This document shows, one piece after another, positions 51,548-60,503 of a stretch of DNA of 64,000 bases. Within the stretch, counting starts at the first letter, position 1, and every line of letters starts with the position of its first letter. Source of the stretch: Bacteroidales bacterium (GTDB lineage: Bacteria; Bacteroidota; Bacteroidia; Bacteroidales; UBA932); the NCBI GenBank assembly GCA_017534745.1, contig JAFXVX010000017.1, positions 109,836-173,835 of the forward strand, written 5' to 3'. The notes below the pieces were generated by a model. It was given only the letters and a program-made list of their open reading frames with translations, had not been told where the DNA came from and searched no databases. A program made the translations under genes and the position numbers.

Positions 51548-54438
51548 TATTCATCAAGCCAGGGGCCGATTTGATTCCATATATAATTGACCAGGTTGGT
51601 CGTTCCGTTTTCGTCGGGATGGGTTCCGACACCTTTGGAATAGCCGATTTCCGTATTGGTCTGATTGCTCGTTCCCATCTTGTGGATATTGACAAGACGG
51701 ATGTCGAATCCCTTGTCCGCAAGGAAATCCCTGATGGCGAAGGATGCGTTGGCATAGCCGTCGCTGACCTGGTCGTGAACGATCATCAGGATCTTCGCCT
51801 GAGGGTGGGCGGCATGGAAATCCCGGAGGATGCTGACCGAACCCTGCGAGTAATTGCCGTACAGCTCTCCGGAAGCCGCGCCGTAGGCCGCTGCGAGCGA
51901 TTCGGAGGAATAATCACCGAGGATGATATCGGTATTGTTCCCGAATTTCGCAAAGTCATTGCGGCCGCCATAGAAGATCAGAAGGTCCGGATTTCCGAGA
52001 CCGTAGTTGAGCGCGCGGGCCTGGAACGAATTGGCCTTGATCGCGGAATCAAAAGTCTTCAGGCCTTCTATGGTTGCGTCCAGGTAGGTCACGGCCGAGC
52101 CGCTGAAGGCGTTCGAGGCCTCAAGGCGGGCATTCGACATCTTGTCGTAGATGAGCTTCCACCACCAGGTCCCCTGGACATAGTCCAAGTTGCCGTTGGG
52201 GTAATGCCTGGACATCGTATAGCTGACATCGGAGAACACATAGCCCTGGTAGGTCGAGATGGAGTCGCCCATCAGGCTGACCTTCTTAGTGACGGTACCG
52301 GGAGCGTCCACGCCCTGAGGCTCCGGATAGCCGAAGGTCGGGTCGTATGCCCATGCAAGGGCCTCTACGGCTTCGTTTCCGGCATTCCACTCGTCCTTGC
52401 CTGCATTGAGGACCGCCGCAATACCGCCGTCAGCCACGGTGTACTGCGTTTCTCCCACCGTCACGGTGCCGAGGCCCCGGAGGTTGGTGTCGCCGAGCTT
52501 GGCATTGCAGTTCTCTTCCGTGACGGTGACGCCGGAAGCGGCCTTGTAGTTGCTGGCCCACGTGTTCGTGGAGAACACACGCTTGACGACGGCTCCCGCG
52601 TGGGGAATATATCCTATCGCAGATGCGGCCTGGCTCATGCTCGAGACGTTGCCGTTCTCGACCCGGGTGCCGCTTACGGTGATATTGGAATAGTTGACGG
52701 GAGTCATGCAATTGAAGACTTCCACACCTCCGTCTGTCTTGTTCGTCCCGGCATAACCGGTGATGCCTCCTATTCTGTTAATAGTGGTCCCTGCCGCCTG
52801 CGTACTCTTCATCTCGAGCGGATAGGCATAGCAGTTGGCGATGCGCACCCTTCCGCTGTTCGCCGAAGCGATGTTGACGGACCCGGCAATGCCGCCCATG
52901 AAGGCGTTTGGATTGCCTGTCTGCAGGGTGGCGCCATAGAGATGGCCGTTCTTATAGACCGGCTCATAGACGCAGTTGATGACGAGGATGTCATGCGATG
53001 CGTCATTCGGATTGAGGTAGCCTGCGATGCCGCCGGCGCAGTCGGTCCCGGCAGTGGAGAATCCATGCGCCGCACAGGCATTGATGAGACCGCTGCGCAT
53101 GAAGCCCACGATGGCTCCCGCCCCGCGGGCGGTGCTGCTGACGGTTGTTTCCGCATCCACGCGGCAGCGCTCGACAGTTCCGCCGTTGATCACGCCGGCG
53201 ATGGCGCCTGCGTAGTTGCCTGTGGCAGAAATACTTGCGCCTGCGATGTTGAGATCCCTGACAGTGCCGCTGAGATAGCCGAAGAGGCCGGCATTGGTTG
53301 TCCCGGGAGCGACCGTCAGATGGCTGATGGTGTGCCCGGCGCCGTCAAAAGTACCGGTGAAGCGGGTGTCATAATCGGTCCCGACCGGGGGGAAATTCGC
53401 CACCGGGCTCATATCGATATCGGCGGTGAGACAATAGTTGAGCGCCTTGTATGCGGCATCCTCCGCCTGGAGCGACTGGAAGGCCACGAGATCGGCCGCG
53501 GAGGCGATCCTGAAGGGATTCTCTACGGAGCCGTCGCCGCCGCTGAGGGTGGCGCCGACAGGGGGCATCTTATAGAGTTTGGCACGCATGACCTCCTTGA
53601 GGCCGGTGGTGGACTTGCTCATGAGAGTGGTCTCGCCGGCCTTGAGGGAGACGGCGTAGTCGTATGCCCCCACGGGAATGGGAACATAGACCTGCACGTT
53701 GTTGCCCTCGCGGGAACCGAGATCGATGCTGATGGCGGAGCTGCCGCCCTCTGAGGCCCGGATTTCGAGGCCGGCTCCGATGCGGTCGGCCTTGACCTCG
53801 ATGGTAGCGTCTTCCGGAGTCATGTCCTCGCCGTCGGCGTAGGTCTTTCCGTCGGAGGCGGAGTTGCCCCGGAGGGTGAAGTCGCCGGAAAGGGAGACGG
53901 AAGGCGAAGAGATTTCAAGGCCGGTCGCGCCGGAAGGAAGTCCCTCGATGGTCACCCTAAGGATGGCTGCGAGGTGCTTGAAGGCGATCTCCTCGTTCTC
54001 CACGGTGCCGGCAAGAGGTACGGTCCGGGCTTCGGAGGCCTCGGAAAGAGTGTAGGCGGCAGGAAGTGTCACGCCGTCATACACCGAGACGTCCGAAACC
54101 ATGGATGCAGGATAGACGGCACGGGTGAAGCTGTACTCCGTATCGGGCTCGCCGGCGTAGGAGAAGGTCACGGTGCTGCCGCCTTCACCCTTGTTGGTGA
54201 AGATCTTGTAGGAGGAACTATTCGTGTCCCACACGGCGATCTCGTCTCCCGCTTCCCACGCGGTCTTGCCCGCATCGTTCATCACGGCCCTGCTCTCCTC
54301 CCCGAGCGACGCCCGGAAAGAGTAGGTCTTCGCCTCCCCCGCCGGATCTCCGCCCTGCGGGACCTCGGTCCCGACCGGCTCACGAGAGCAGGCTAAAAGC
54401 GTCGTCGCAATCAAAAATATATGGATAAGCCTATTCAT
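51547..54438 (-). CDS. Fimbrillin-GLUG-type scaffold fused to an SGNH/GDSL hydrolase, 963 aa
   Basis: Lipobox (LIATTLLAC). Fimbrillin-like domain to about residue 290 (TAWEAGDEIAVWDTNSS, YSFTRAVYPASM, FKHLAAILRVTIEGLP). Residues 310-640 are GLUG-like beta-helix repeats (TFDGAGHTISHLTV, AGAIAGVINGGTVERC, GGIAGYLNP). The C-terminal 240 residues are an SGNH hydrolase: VSLMGDSISTYQGY (block I Ser), YGGRNDF (block III Asn) and THPDENG (block V Asp/His). Predicted exported esterase or deacetylase. Paralogue of the 57572-60424 product, with which it shares the whole architecture. Confidence 0.9.
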   Translation of the reverse strand: MNRLIHIFLIATTLLACSREPVGTEVPQGGDPAGEAKTYSFRASLGEESRAVMNDAGKTAWEAGDEIAVWDTNSSSYKIFTNKGEGGSTVTFSYAGEPDTEYSFTRAVYPASMVSDVSVYDGVTLPAAYTLSEASEARTVPLAGTVENEEIAFKHLAAILRVTIEGLPSGATGLEISSPSVSLSGDFTLRGNSASDGKTYADGEDMTPEDATIEVKADRIGAGLEIRASEGGSSAISIDLGSREGNNVQVYVPIPVGAYDYAVSLKAGETTLMSKSTTGLKEVMRAKLYKMPPVGATLSGGDGSVENPFRIASAADLVAFQSLQAEDAAYKALNYCLTADIDMSPVANFPPVGTDYDTRFTGTFDGAGHTISHLTVAPGTTNAGLFGYLSGTVRDLNIAGASISATGNYAGAIAGVINGGTVERCRVDAETTVSSTARGAGAIVGFMRSGLINACAAHGFSTAGTDCAGGIAGYLNPNDASHDILVINCVYEPVYKNGHLYGATLQTGNPNAFMGGIAGSVNIASANSGRVRIANCYAYPLEMKSTQAAGTTINRIGGITGYAGTNKTDGGVEVFNCMTPVNYSNITVSGTRVENGNVSSMSQAASAIGYIPHAGAVVKRVFSTNTWASNYKAASGVTVTEENCNAKLGDTNLRGLGTVTVGETQYTVADGGIAAVLNAGKDEWNAGNEAVEALAWAYDPTFGYPEPQGVDAPGTVTKKVSLMGDSISTYQGYVFSDVSYTMSRHYPNGNLDYVQGTWWWKLIYDKMSNARLEASNAFSGSAVTYLDATIEGLKTFDSAIKANSFQARALNYGLGNPDLLIFYGGRNDFAKFGNNTDIILGDYSSESLAAAYGAASGELYGNYSQGSVSILRDFHAAHPQAKILMIVHDQVSDGYANASFAIRDFLADKGFDIRLVNIHKMGTSNQTNTEIGYSKGVGTHPDENGTTNLVNYIWNQIGPWLDE

Positions 54439-54445
54439 GGCAACA

Positions 54446-57400
54446 TTACTCGCTTACTTTACCATCAAACAAGCCGACAAGAGCTGTAGGAATAGGATAA
54501 TGTGTATTACTGCCAATGGCGACATCAGACCACCCCATATCCTCTCCCTCCACCGGAGTATAAGCTGTAATCAAGTTTGATGCAGCATCGAGAATCTCAG
54601 CGGGATACTTGCTATTTGCGGCGAATGTCGTTGTTCCATCTGAAAGCGTAACCGCTTTCTGCGCATATGTATTAAAAGAATAATTGGTATTATACGCGGT
54701 GGACAGCCAGTGACAGGCGGAATAAGTCCCGACACAATTTGTAGGCTTCCAGCGGGCAGGGCAGGTTTTATTCCCACGGAAAAACATATCCTTGAATGTA
54801 GCGCCGGAAACATCCTTGCCACAGAGAATACTCTTTGTTTTGCCATCACCGGCAGAAAGAGCACTTCCGGAATACGAACTTGACGCATTAACGCTTCCGC
54901 TAGTACCGGCATGGGTAGTCTTGTCCTGAATATGATGGGCTACTCCTGCAACCAGGCAGCTCTGGAAGGTTGCTCCAGCAGCAACATATCCAACAATATA
55001 TCCCAGCAGGTATTTGTTGGTGGATGAGCCATTAGTCGCCACTACCATCTGTCCAAGGTCTCTTGTCAGACAGTTGGCAACAAGTGCTATGGTATTGCAC
55101 TGGCCGACAAGAGCACCGGCACAGAAATTTGTACCGTTTCCTGCGCCGATAACCCTTCCGTAAGTCGCGCAGTTCACTACCTGGGAACCTTCTTTGTTGA
55201 TAATGCCTACAATGCCGCCAATACGGTTTGACCCTCGACACTCTGCGTCCTTGGAATTATAGCACCGCTTTACAGTGACCGCAGTCCCGCCTTCTATACA
55301 TCCTACAATGCCGCCCACGTTGGGGGAATTACTTACGTCACCATAAATCTTCGCAGTATTCATACACATATCAATGGTCCCCCCTTTGCATAACCCTACG
55401 ATTCCCCCAATGCCAGATTTTACCGCTGTAACATTACCATTATTAATGCAAGACGTTATGTTTGCAGTGCTGTTTACAAGACCGGCGATGCCTCCTGCAT
55501 ACGCATTATTATCGGTAATAGTTGCCTCGACTGCCCCCTCGTTCACGCAGGAAGAAATCGTGCCGGACACAGCCACATTCCCCACAATACCCCCCACATT
55601 GGTTTTTCCCGTGACGGCAGCCTTGTTCGTACAGGAGGTACCGCCGATCGTGAGCGTAGTCTTGTTCGGATAGCCGATGATGCCGCCGACATTGGTATTG
55701 CCACCAGTTACGGTTGCGTCCTTATCATTGAGGGTAACCCCGTTGATGACAATATAGACGCCATCTGCCTGGGCAGAGGCATTGTCCGTACCGCCGATGA
55801 TACCGCCGACTCCGCTCTGTCCGGTAACAGTGCCATGGTTAACGGCATTGGTAATGGTAAGGGTCTTTCCTGCCGTCTGGCAATAAAAGGAGCCGATGAT
55901 GCCGCCCTTGTAATTGGCGGCGGTGCCTACCGCACCGTAATTGTCGCAATCCGACACGGTGGATTCTTCCGTAACGACGCCGATAATACCGCCGCCCCGG
56001 ACATCGCTGCAGTTGACGGCTCCGTAGTTTACACAGCCGGTAACATTCCCCGTACCCTGATGAATGCCGATGATGCCGCCCACCTGGGTTGTGCCATTTA
56101 CGGAGACATCCTCTCCTTCAGCTCCGAAAGAGCAATTGGAGACCGTACCGAATGTACGCCCGGAGAGGCCGCCGACATTGTTGCTGCCGGAGACAGTCGT
56201 GTGGGTAACGACGCAATTCTCCATCACGGAACCGTTGCCACTCTGATTGGCGACGAGGGCTCCGACCCATCCTGCAGTGCTGCTGACCGTCGCGTTATCT
56301 ATATGGATGTTGGTGAATCTCGCATTTTGGGAAGCCTTCCAAAGGCCCGTATTTACGGCATTCCCGGAAAGGGAGAAGTTTTGCAGTTTGAAGCCCTGGC
56401 CATCATAAGAACCGCTGAATCGAAGTTCCACAGAGGAAGCTTCCCCGATCATAAACGCGCTGATATCGGCCTTGCCGTCGGTGCTGAACTTGCCGCCGAA
56501 GGAGAAGTCGATGTCGGCGACCTGCTTGTAGTGTTTGTCGAGGCCGGCGGTGCCGAGGCGGGAAATGTTGCACCAGTCATCCACGGTCTTGACCTGATAA
56601 GGATCACCCTCGGTACCGGCTCCATCGTAGAAGGTTCCGGCTCGGAAACTCATGTAAATGATCTTGTTGCGGGCCGAGGCGCGGTCGAAGGCACTGCGGG
56701 TGCGGGTATAGGTATTGCCGCCGTTCTCCGCAGTGACGGTAAGCCCCTCGATGTTTCCGCTTGCCACATAGGGAGCCAGAAAATAGAACGAGGTGGCCGT
56801 ATCGGGATCGAGGGCGGTGCTGTAGGTCACCGTGATTTCATGGCTCGCGGCATCGCTTCCCGCATTGGCAGTGAAGGCGGGATATTCCCCGCTCCAGTCC
56901 ACGGTGTAGGCTTCGCCCAAGGCGAGGGCTGCGTTGGAGCAGCTGAGCTTCACTGTGCCACCCTGGATGCTCTGGCAGTCATCCACGTTGCCGAGAAGGT
57001 CCACCCGGATGACAGTCGCAAGGTTGCGGAAGGTGATGTCCGCATCGCCAAGCTGCGCCCTGGCGGCCATCGGGTTTTTGTCCCCGAGGTCGGAGAGCCC
57101 GCTGATTTCCGAAGGAAGGGCAAACACGGCATTCCCTGCACTCATCGTGAAGGCGCCATACGGATAGTAAATCGATGCGGTCTCCCCGGAGAGGACCCTT
57201 ACGGGCGTTGCGTCGGAAGCGACCTTGAAGCGGTCCTTCGTCGCGTCATAGACATACTGCACGCCGTTTTCGGGGCATTCCCCGCCGGTTACATGGACGA
57301 GTACGGCATCGCCGCTCTCAAAGGCCGTGACGCCCTCGGCGCTGATGCTGACCCTGGTATCAAGACCCTCGATGCCGGCACTGAAGGATACGAGGTATTC

Positions 57401-57550
57401 CCCGTCCCATTCCACTCCCGGAAGGGCCTGCTGCGAGGTCTCTTCCGCTTTTCCGGAGGGATTCACCGCCTCGCCGTCATTCTGCTCTTTAGCGCAGGCG
57501 AGCGCGAGGGCCGCCGCGGTGATGAGCCAAACTGTTGTTCTGAGTTTCAT
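54446..57550 (-). CDS. GLUG-repeat fimbrillin-like lipoprotein, 1034 aa
   Basis: Lipobox (AAALALAC). The fimbrillin-like N-terminus (residues 45-300: ITFRNLATVIRVDLLGNVDD, NKIIYMSFRAGTFYDG) is followed by more than ten GLUG-type repeats of 25-40 residues, each with a GGIIG or GGIVG core and a Cys-containing strand (VSDCDNYGAV, ISSCVNEGAV, VKRCYNSKDA). These build a beta-helix as in bacterial adhesins. No enzyme domain. The 3' half of the gene, encoding the repeats, is visibly richer in A+T than the 5' half. Paralogue of the 60504-63500 product. Confidence 0.88.
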   Translation of the reverse strand: MKLRTTVWLITAAALALACAKEQNDGEAVNPSGKAEETSQQALPGVEWDGEYLVSFSAGIEGLDTRVSISAEGVTAFESGDAVLVHVTGGECPENGVQYVYDATKDRFKVASDATPVRVLSGETASIYYPYGAFTMSAGNAVFALPSEISGLSDLGDKNPMAARAQLGDADITFRNLATVIRVDLLGNVDDCQSIQGGTVKLSCSNAALALGEAYTVDWSGEYPAFTANAGSDAASHEITVTYSTALDPDTATSFYFLAPYVASGNIEGLTVTAENGGNTYTRTRSAFDRASARNKIIYMSFRAGTFYDGAGTEGDPYQVKTVDDWCNISRLGTAGLDKHYKQVADIDFSFGGKFSTDGKADISAFMIGEASSVELRFSGSYDGQGFKLQNFSLSGNAVNTGLWKASQNARFTNIHIDNATVSSTAGWVGALVANQSGNGSVMENCVVTHTTVSGSNNVGGLSGRTFGTVSNCSFGAEGEDVSVNGTTQVGGIIGIHQGTGNVTGCVNYGAVNCSDVRGGGIIGVVTEESTVSDCDNYGAVGTAANYKGGIIGSFYCQTAGKTLTITNAVNHGTVTGQSGVGGIIGGTDNASAQADGVYIVINGVTLNDKDATVTGGNTNVGGIIGYPNKTTLTIGGTSCTNKAAVTGKTNVGGIVGNVAVSGTISSCVNEGAVEATITDNNAYAGGIAGLVNSTANITSCINNGNVTAVKSGIGGIVGLCKGGTIDMCMNTAKIYGDVSNSPNVGGIVGCIEGGTAVTVKRCYNSKDAECRGSNRIGGIVGIINKEGSQVVNCATYGRVIGAGNGTNFCAGALVGQCNTIALVANCLTRDLGQMVVATNGSSTNKYLLGYIVGYVAAGATFQSCLVAGVAHHIQDKTTHAGTSGSVNASSSYSGSALSAGDGKTKSILCGKDVSGATFKDMFFRGNKTCPARWKPTNCVGTYSACHWLSTAYNTNYSFNTYAQKAVTLSDGTTTFAANSKYPAEILDAASNLITAYTPVEGEDMGWSDVAIGSNTHYPIPTALVGLFDGKVSE

Positions 57551-57571
57551 ATTAGGTTATAGCGTTTGGTG

Positions 57572-60424
57572 TTATTCGTTGAGCCAGGAGCCGTATTGCT
57601 CCCAGATATAATTGGCGATATTCTCGCATCCTGTCGCGTTGGGATGGGACCCCTGCTCCTTCTTTACGCCGATGTCGTTGTTGGTGGAATTGGTCGTGCC
57701 GCGCTTATGGAGGTTGGCGAAACGGATGTCAAATCCCTTGTCGGTGAGGAAAGAAGTGACTGCGGAAGCCGCATCCTCGAAGTCGTCGTTCATCAGGTCG
57801 GTGAGGATGAGGAGGATCTTGAGCTGCGGGTTCTTGTCATGGGCGGCCTTGAGGATGGCGACGGTTCCCTGGCTGTAGTTGTCGTAGAGTTCCTGGGGAG
57901 CGTCGTAGGCGGCCTGGAGGGAGTCGTCGCCGAAGTCGCCGAGAAGGACATTGGAGTTGTTGCCGACGTAGCCGAAGTCGTTGCGGCCGCCGAAAGAGAA
58001 CAGGACGTCCGGATTGCCGAGCCCGTAGCGCTGATAGCGGTACTGGAGGCTGTTCTCCTGATAATGAGGGGCGCTGGGTGAGGTGCTCATCCCCGGCTTG
58101 ATGGGGTCGACATAGCTCACGGTGGAGCCGCCCCAGGCGTTGTCGGCCTCCAGGCGGGCATTGTCCATCTTCCCGTAGATCAGGCGCCACCACCAGGTGA
58201 GCTGCTCATTGTGGACCATAGGCTTGTATTTGTCCTGTATGTCGCTCGTGTTGGGGTAATGCTTGTTCTGCTGATATTTGTCGTGGGCGAACATGAAGCC
58301 CTCGTAAGTGGAGATGGAGTCGCCGATGAGGCTGACCTTCTTCGTGACGGTCCCCGGCCAGTCCACACCGACGGGCTTGGGATAGCCGAAAGTGGGATCA
58401 TAGGCCCATTCCAGGGCTTCCACTGCAGGGGTCGTGTCGTTCCACTCCGTGGCTCCGGCATTGAGCGCGGCAGCGATACCTCCGTCCACCTGCTTGTACT
58501 CGGTCTCGCCGAGGAAGGTGCTGCCCCATCCGCGCATGTTGGGATCGCCGAGTTTGACGGTGTTGAGCGAGTGGCTGACGCTCACGTTGCCGGGATTGCC
58601 GTAGCAGCGCTTGAAGGCCGTGGAGGAGAAGGTGCGGGTCACGGTCGCTCCGGCTGCATAGACGCGGCCGATGATGCCGCCGATGCTGGTGAGGCTGGAG
58701 AAGTTGGATGCATTGACGCGGGTGCCGCTCCTGAGGATGTTGGAATAGGTAATCGGGCTGAAGCAGTTCTGCACTGTAACCGCTCCGTCGGCGCGGCCGA
58801 GGATGCCGCCGATGTGATAGACGGTGGTGGAAGCGTCCTGCGAACTCGCAAGTTCGAGCGGGTAGGCGTAGCAATTGACGATCCCGATGGTGGAGTTCGT
58901 GAGGGTCTTCGCAGTTCCGGTCAGATTCTCATTGTAGGTCGCGCTGCCGGCGATGCCGCCCATGTAGGCGACTGCATTGGTTGTGGCGAGACATGCGTGG
59001 GAGATCTTACCGTCCTGATAGACAGGCTCGTAGGTGCAGTTGATGATGAGGGTGCTCTGGTTGTCGCTGATGGGGTTGATGGCTCCCGCAATGCCGCCGG
59101 CTGCCTGGGAGGCGGAGATATCGGCGTGGGAGGCGCAGGAGGAGATGGTGGCGGAGCGGACGAGGCCCGCGATAGCGCCCGCCATGTGGCCTCCGGCCAT
59201 GACGGTCGTCGAAGCGTCCACGCGGACGCCTTCGACCGTAGCTTTGTACATGTTGGCGCCGACGGCAGCGGCGAAGTGCCCTTCGGAAGTGATGGTCGCG
59301 CCGATGATGTCAAGGTCCCGGACCGTACCGCTGAGGTAGCCGAAAAGGGCGGCGTGGCTGGGAGCGCTGACGGTGAGGTTGCTGATGGAGTGGCCGTCGC
59401 CGTCGAGGGTGCCGGTAAAGCGGGTGGCGTAGGCTTTGCCGCCGATGGGGGCGAAGCCGGTCTGGCCTGCCATGTCGATGTCGGCGGTGAGTTTGTAGAA
59501 ATCGTCGCGGTAACTTTCTTGCGCGGCGCAGAGGGCCTGCATGGCCATCAGGTCTTCCGGCCCTGCGATCTGCCAGGGGTTCTCCTCAGTGCCGTCACCG
59601 TATTCGAATCCGTAAAGCAGCAGGGTCATCTGCAGCATCTTGTGGCGGAGGACATCCTTGACGGAGGGTGTCGTCTGGGTTTCGACCACTTCGTCACCCT
59701 TCTTGATGGAGAGGAGGCAGGAATAGCTGCCGACGGGAAGCGGGAAATAGAGTGTGAAATTCTTCCTCCCGCCCGGGGTGAGGGGAATGGTCACGGCTCC
59801 TTCGCCGGCGGCCGCGCGGATTTCCTCCGGGTTCGCCTCGGGGCTGACAATCTCGAAATCACCGCTGAGGGAGGCCTCGGGAGATGAGAGGACAAGGGCC
59901 GTAGCATCAGCCGGGATGCCGGCCATCGTATAACGGAGAAGGGCGCCAAGCTGCTTGAAAGCAAGATGTCCGTCCTCGACCGTCGCCGTCATAGGATACA
60001 GGCTTCCGGACTGGGCTTCCTCCGGAGTGTAGGTCGCGGGGAGGGTGACGGTGCCGTTGTCCTTGGCCATCGAGACGGGATAGACGGCCCTGGTGAAGGA
60101 ATACTCCACGCCTTCTTCCCCCTCGAAGCGGAAGGTCCCGTCGCCGCTCTTCGATGTGAAAGTGCAGAAGCGCCCTTCATTCTCGTCCCAGACGGCAATC
60201 TGATCTCCGGCCTTCCAGGAGACTGTACCGTCGGAAGCGACGGAAGTCCTGACGGCATTCTCGCCGTCGGGACCTTCCGCGTTCTCCGCGATAGTAGCCT
60301 CAAGGGTGTAAACAATTCCCTTTCCGGGTTCGGGCCCGGCTCCGGGATTCTTCTCCTCGCGCGCGCATGAGAAAAATATTGTAGCTACCGCGAGGACTGT
60401 CGTAAACAGCCTTAAATTACTCAT
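57572..60424 (-). CDS. Fimbrillin-GLUG-type scaffold fused to an SGNH/GDSL hydrolase, 950 aa
   Basis: Same architecture as the 963-aa paralogue: lipobox (VATIFFSC), fimbrillin-like domain (VSWKAGDQIAVWDENEG, YSFTRAVYPVSM, AFKQLGALLRYTMAGIPA), beta-helix repeats, then the hydrolase with VSLIGDSISTYEGF, FGGRNDF and SHPNATG as blocks I, III and V. The hydrolase domain contains an extra loop (DPIKPGMSTSPSAPHY) compared with the paralogue. A perfect 15-bp hairpin lies 27 nt upstream of the start, which may set its expression relative to the previous gene. Confidence 0.9.
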   Translation of the reverse strand: MSNLRLFTTVLAVATIFFSCAREEKNPGAGPEPGKGIVYTLEATIAENAEGPDGENAVRTSVASDGTVSWKAGDQIAVWDENEGRFCTFTSKSGDGTFRFEGEEGVEYSFTRAVYPVSMAKDNGTVTLPATYTPEEAQSGSLYPMTATVEDGHLAFKQLGALLRYTMAGIPADATALVLSSPEASLSGDFEIVSPEANPEEIRAAAGEGAVTIPLTPGGRKNFTLYFPLPVGSYSCLLSIKKGDEVVETQTTPSVKDVLRHKMLQMTLLLYGFEYGDGTEENPWQIAGPEDLMAMQALCAAQESYRDDFYKLTADIDMAGQTGFAPIGGKAYATRFTGTLDGDGHSISNLTVSAPSHAALFGYLSGTVRDLDIIGATITSEGHFAAAVGANMYKATVEGVRVDASTTVMAGGHMAGAIAGLVRSATISSCASHADISASQAAGGIAGAINPISDNQSTLIINCTYEPVYQDGKISHACLATTNAVAYMGGIAGSATYNENLTGTAKTLTNSTIGIVNCYAYPLELASSQDASTTVYHIGGILGRADGAVTVQNCFSPITYSNILRSGTRVNASNFSSLTSIGGIIGRVYAAGATVTRTFSSTAFKRCYGNPGNVSVSHSLNTVKLGDPNMRGWGSTFLGETEYKQVDGGIAAALNAGATEWNDTTPAVEALEWAYDPTFGYPKPVGVDWPGTVTKKVSLIGDSISTYEGFMFAHDKYQQNKHYPNTSDIQDKYKPMVHNEQLTWWWRLIYGKMDNARLEADNAWGGSTVSYVDPIKPGMSTSPSAPHYQENSLQYRYQRYGLGNPDVLFSFGGRNDFGYVGNNSNVLLGDFGDDSLQAAYDAPQELYDNYSQGTVAILKAAHDKNPQLKILLILTDLMNDDFEDAASAVTSFLTDKGFDIRFANLHKRGTTNSTNNDIGVKKEQGSHPNATGCENIANYIWEQYGSWLNE

Positions 60425-60451
60425 TCAGAGGTATTTCTTTAGTGTTATCAA

Positions 60452-60491
60452 GCGTGTGCGGGCCGCTCTGCAGTCTGCGGCCCGCACACGC
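60452..60491 (-). promoter_or_regulatory. Perfect 15-bp hairpin between two genes of the 30-kb locus
   Basis: GCGTGTGCGGGCCGC (60452-60466) and its exact complement (60477-60491) flank a 10-nt loop. It lies between the stop of the GLUG gene (60504) and the start of the SGNH gene (60424) on the minus strand. No T-run follows on either strand, so RNA stabilisation or processing, or partial termination, is more likely than full termination. Confidence 0.6.
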
Positions 60492-60503
60492 GGAAAAATA
60501 GTT

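Noticed and set aside
51172-53754. Long plus-strand open frame (860 codons) opposite the fimbrillin-SGNH gene
   Set aside because: It is antisense to a gene with clear lipobox, fimbrillin and SGNH motifs; the product is Gly/Val/Asp-rich with no domain or signal, as expected from the complement of GC-rich codons.
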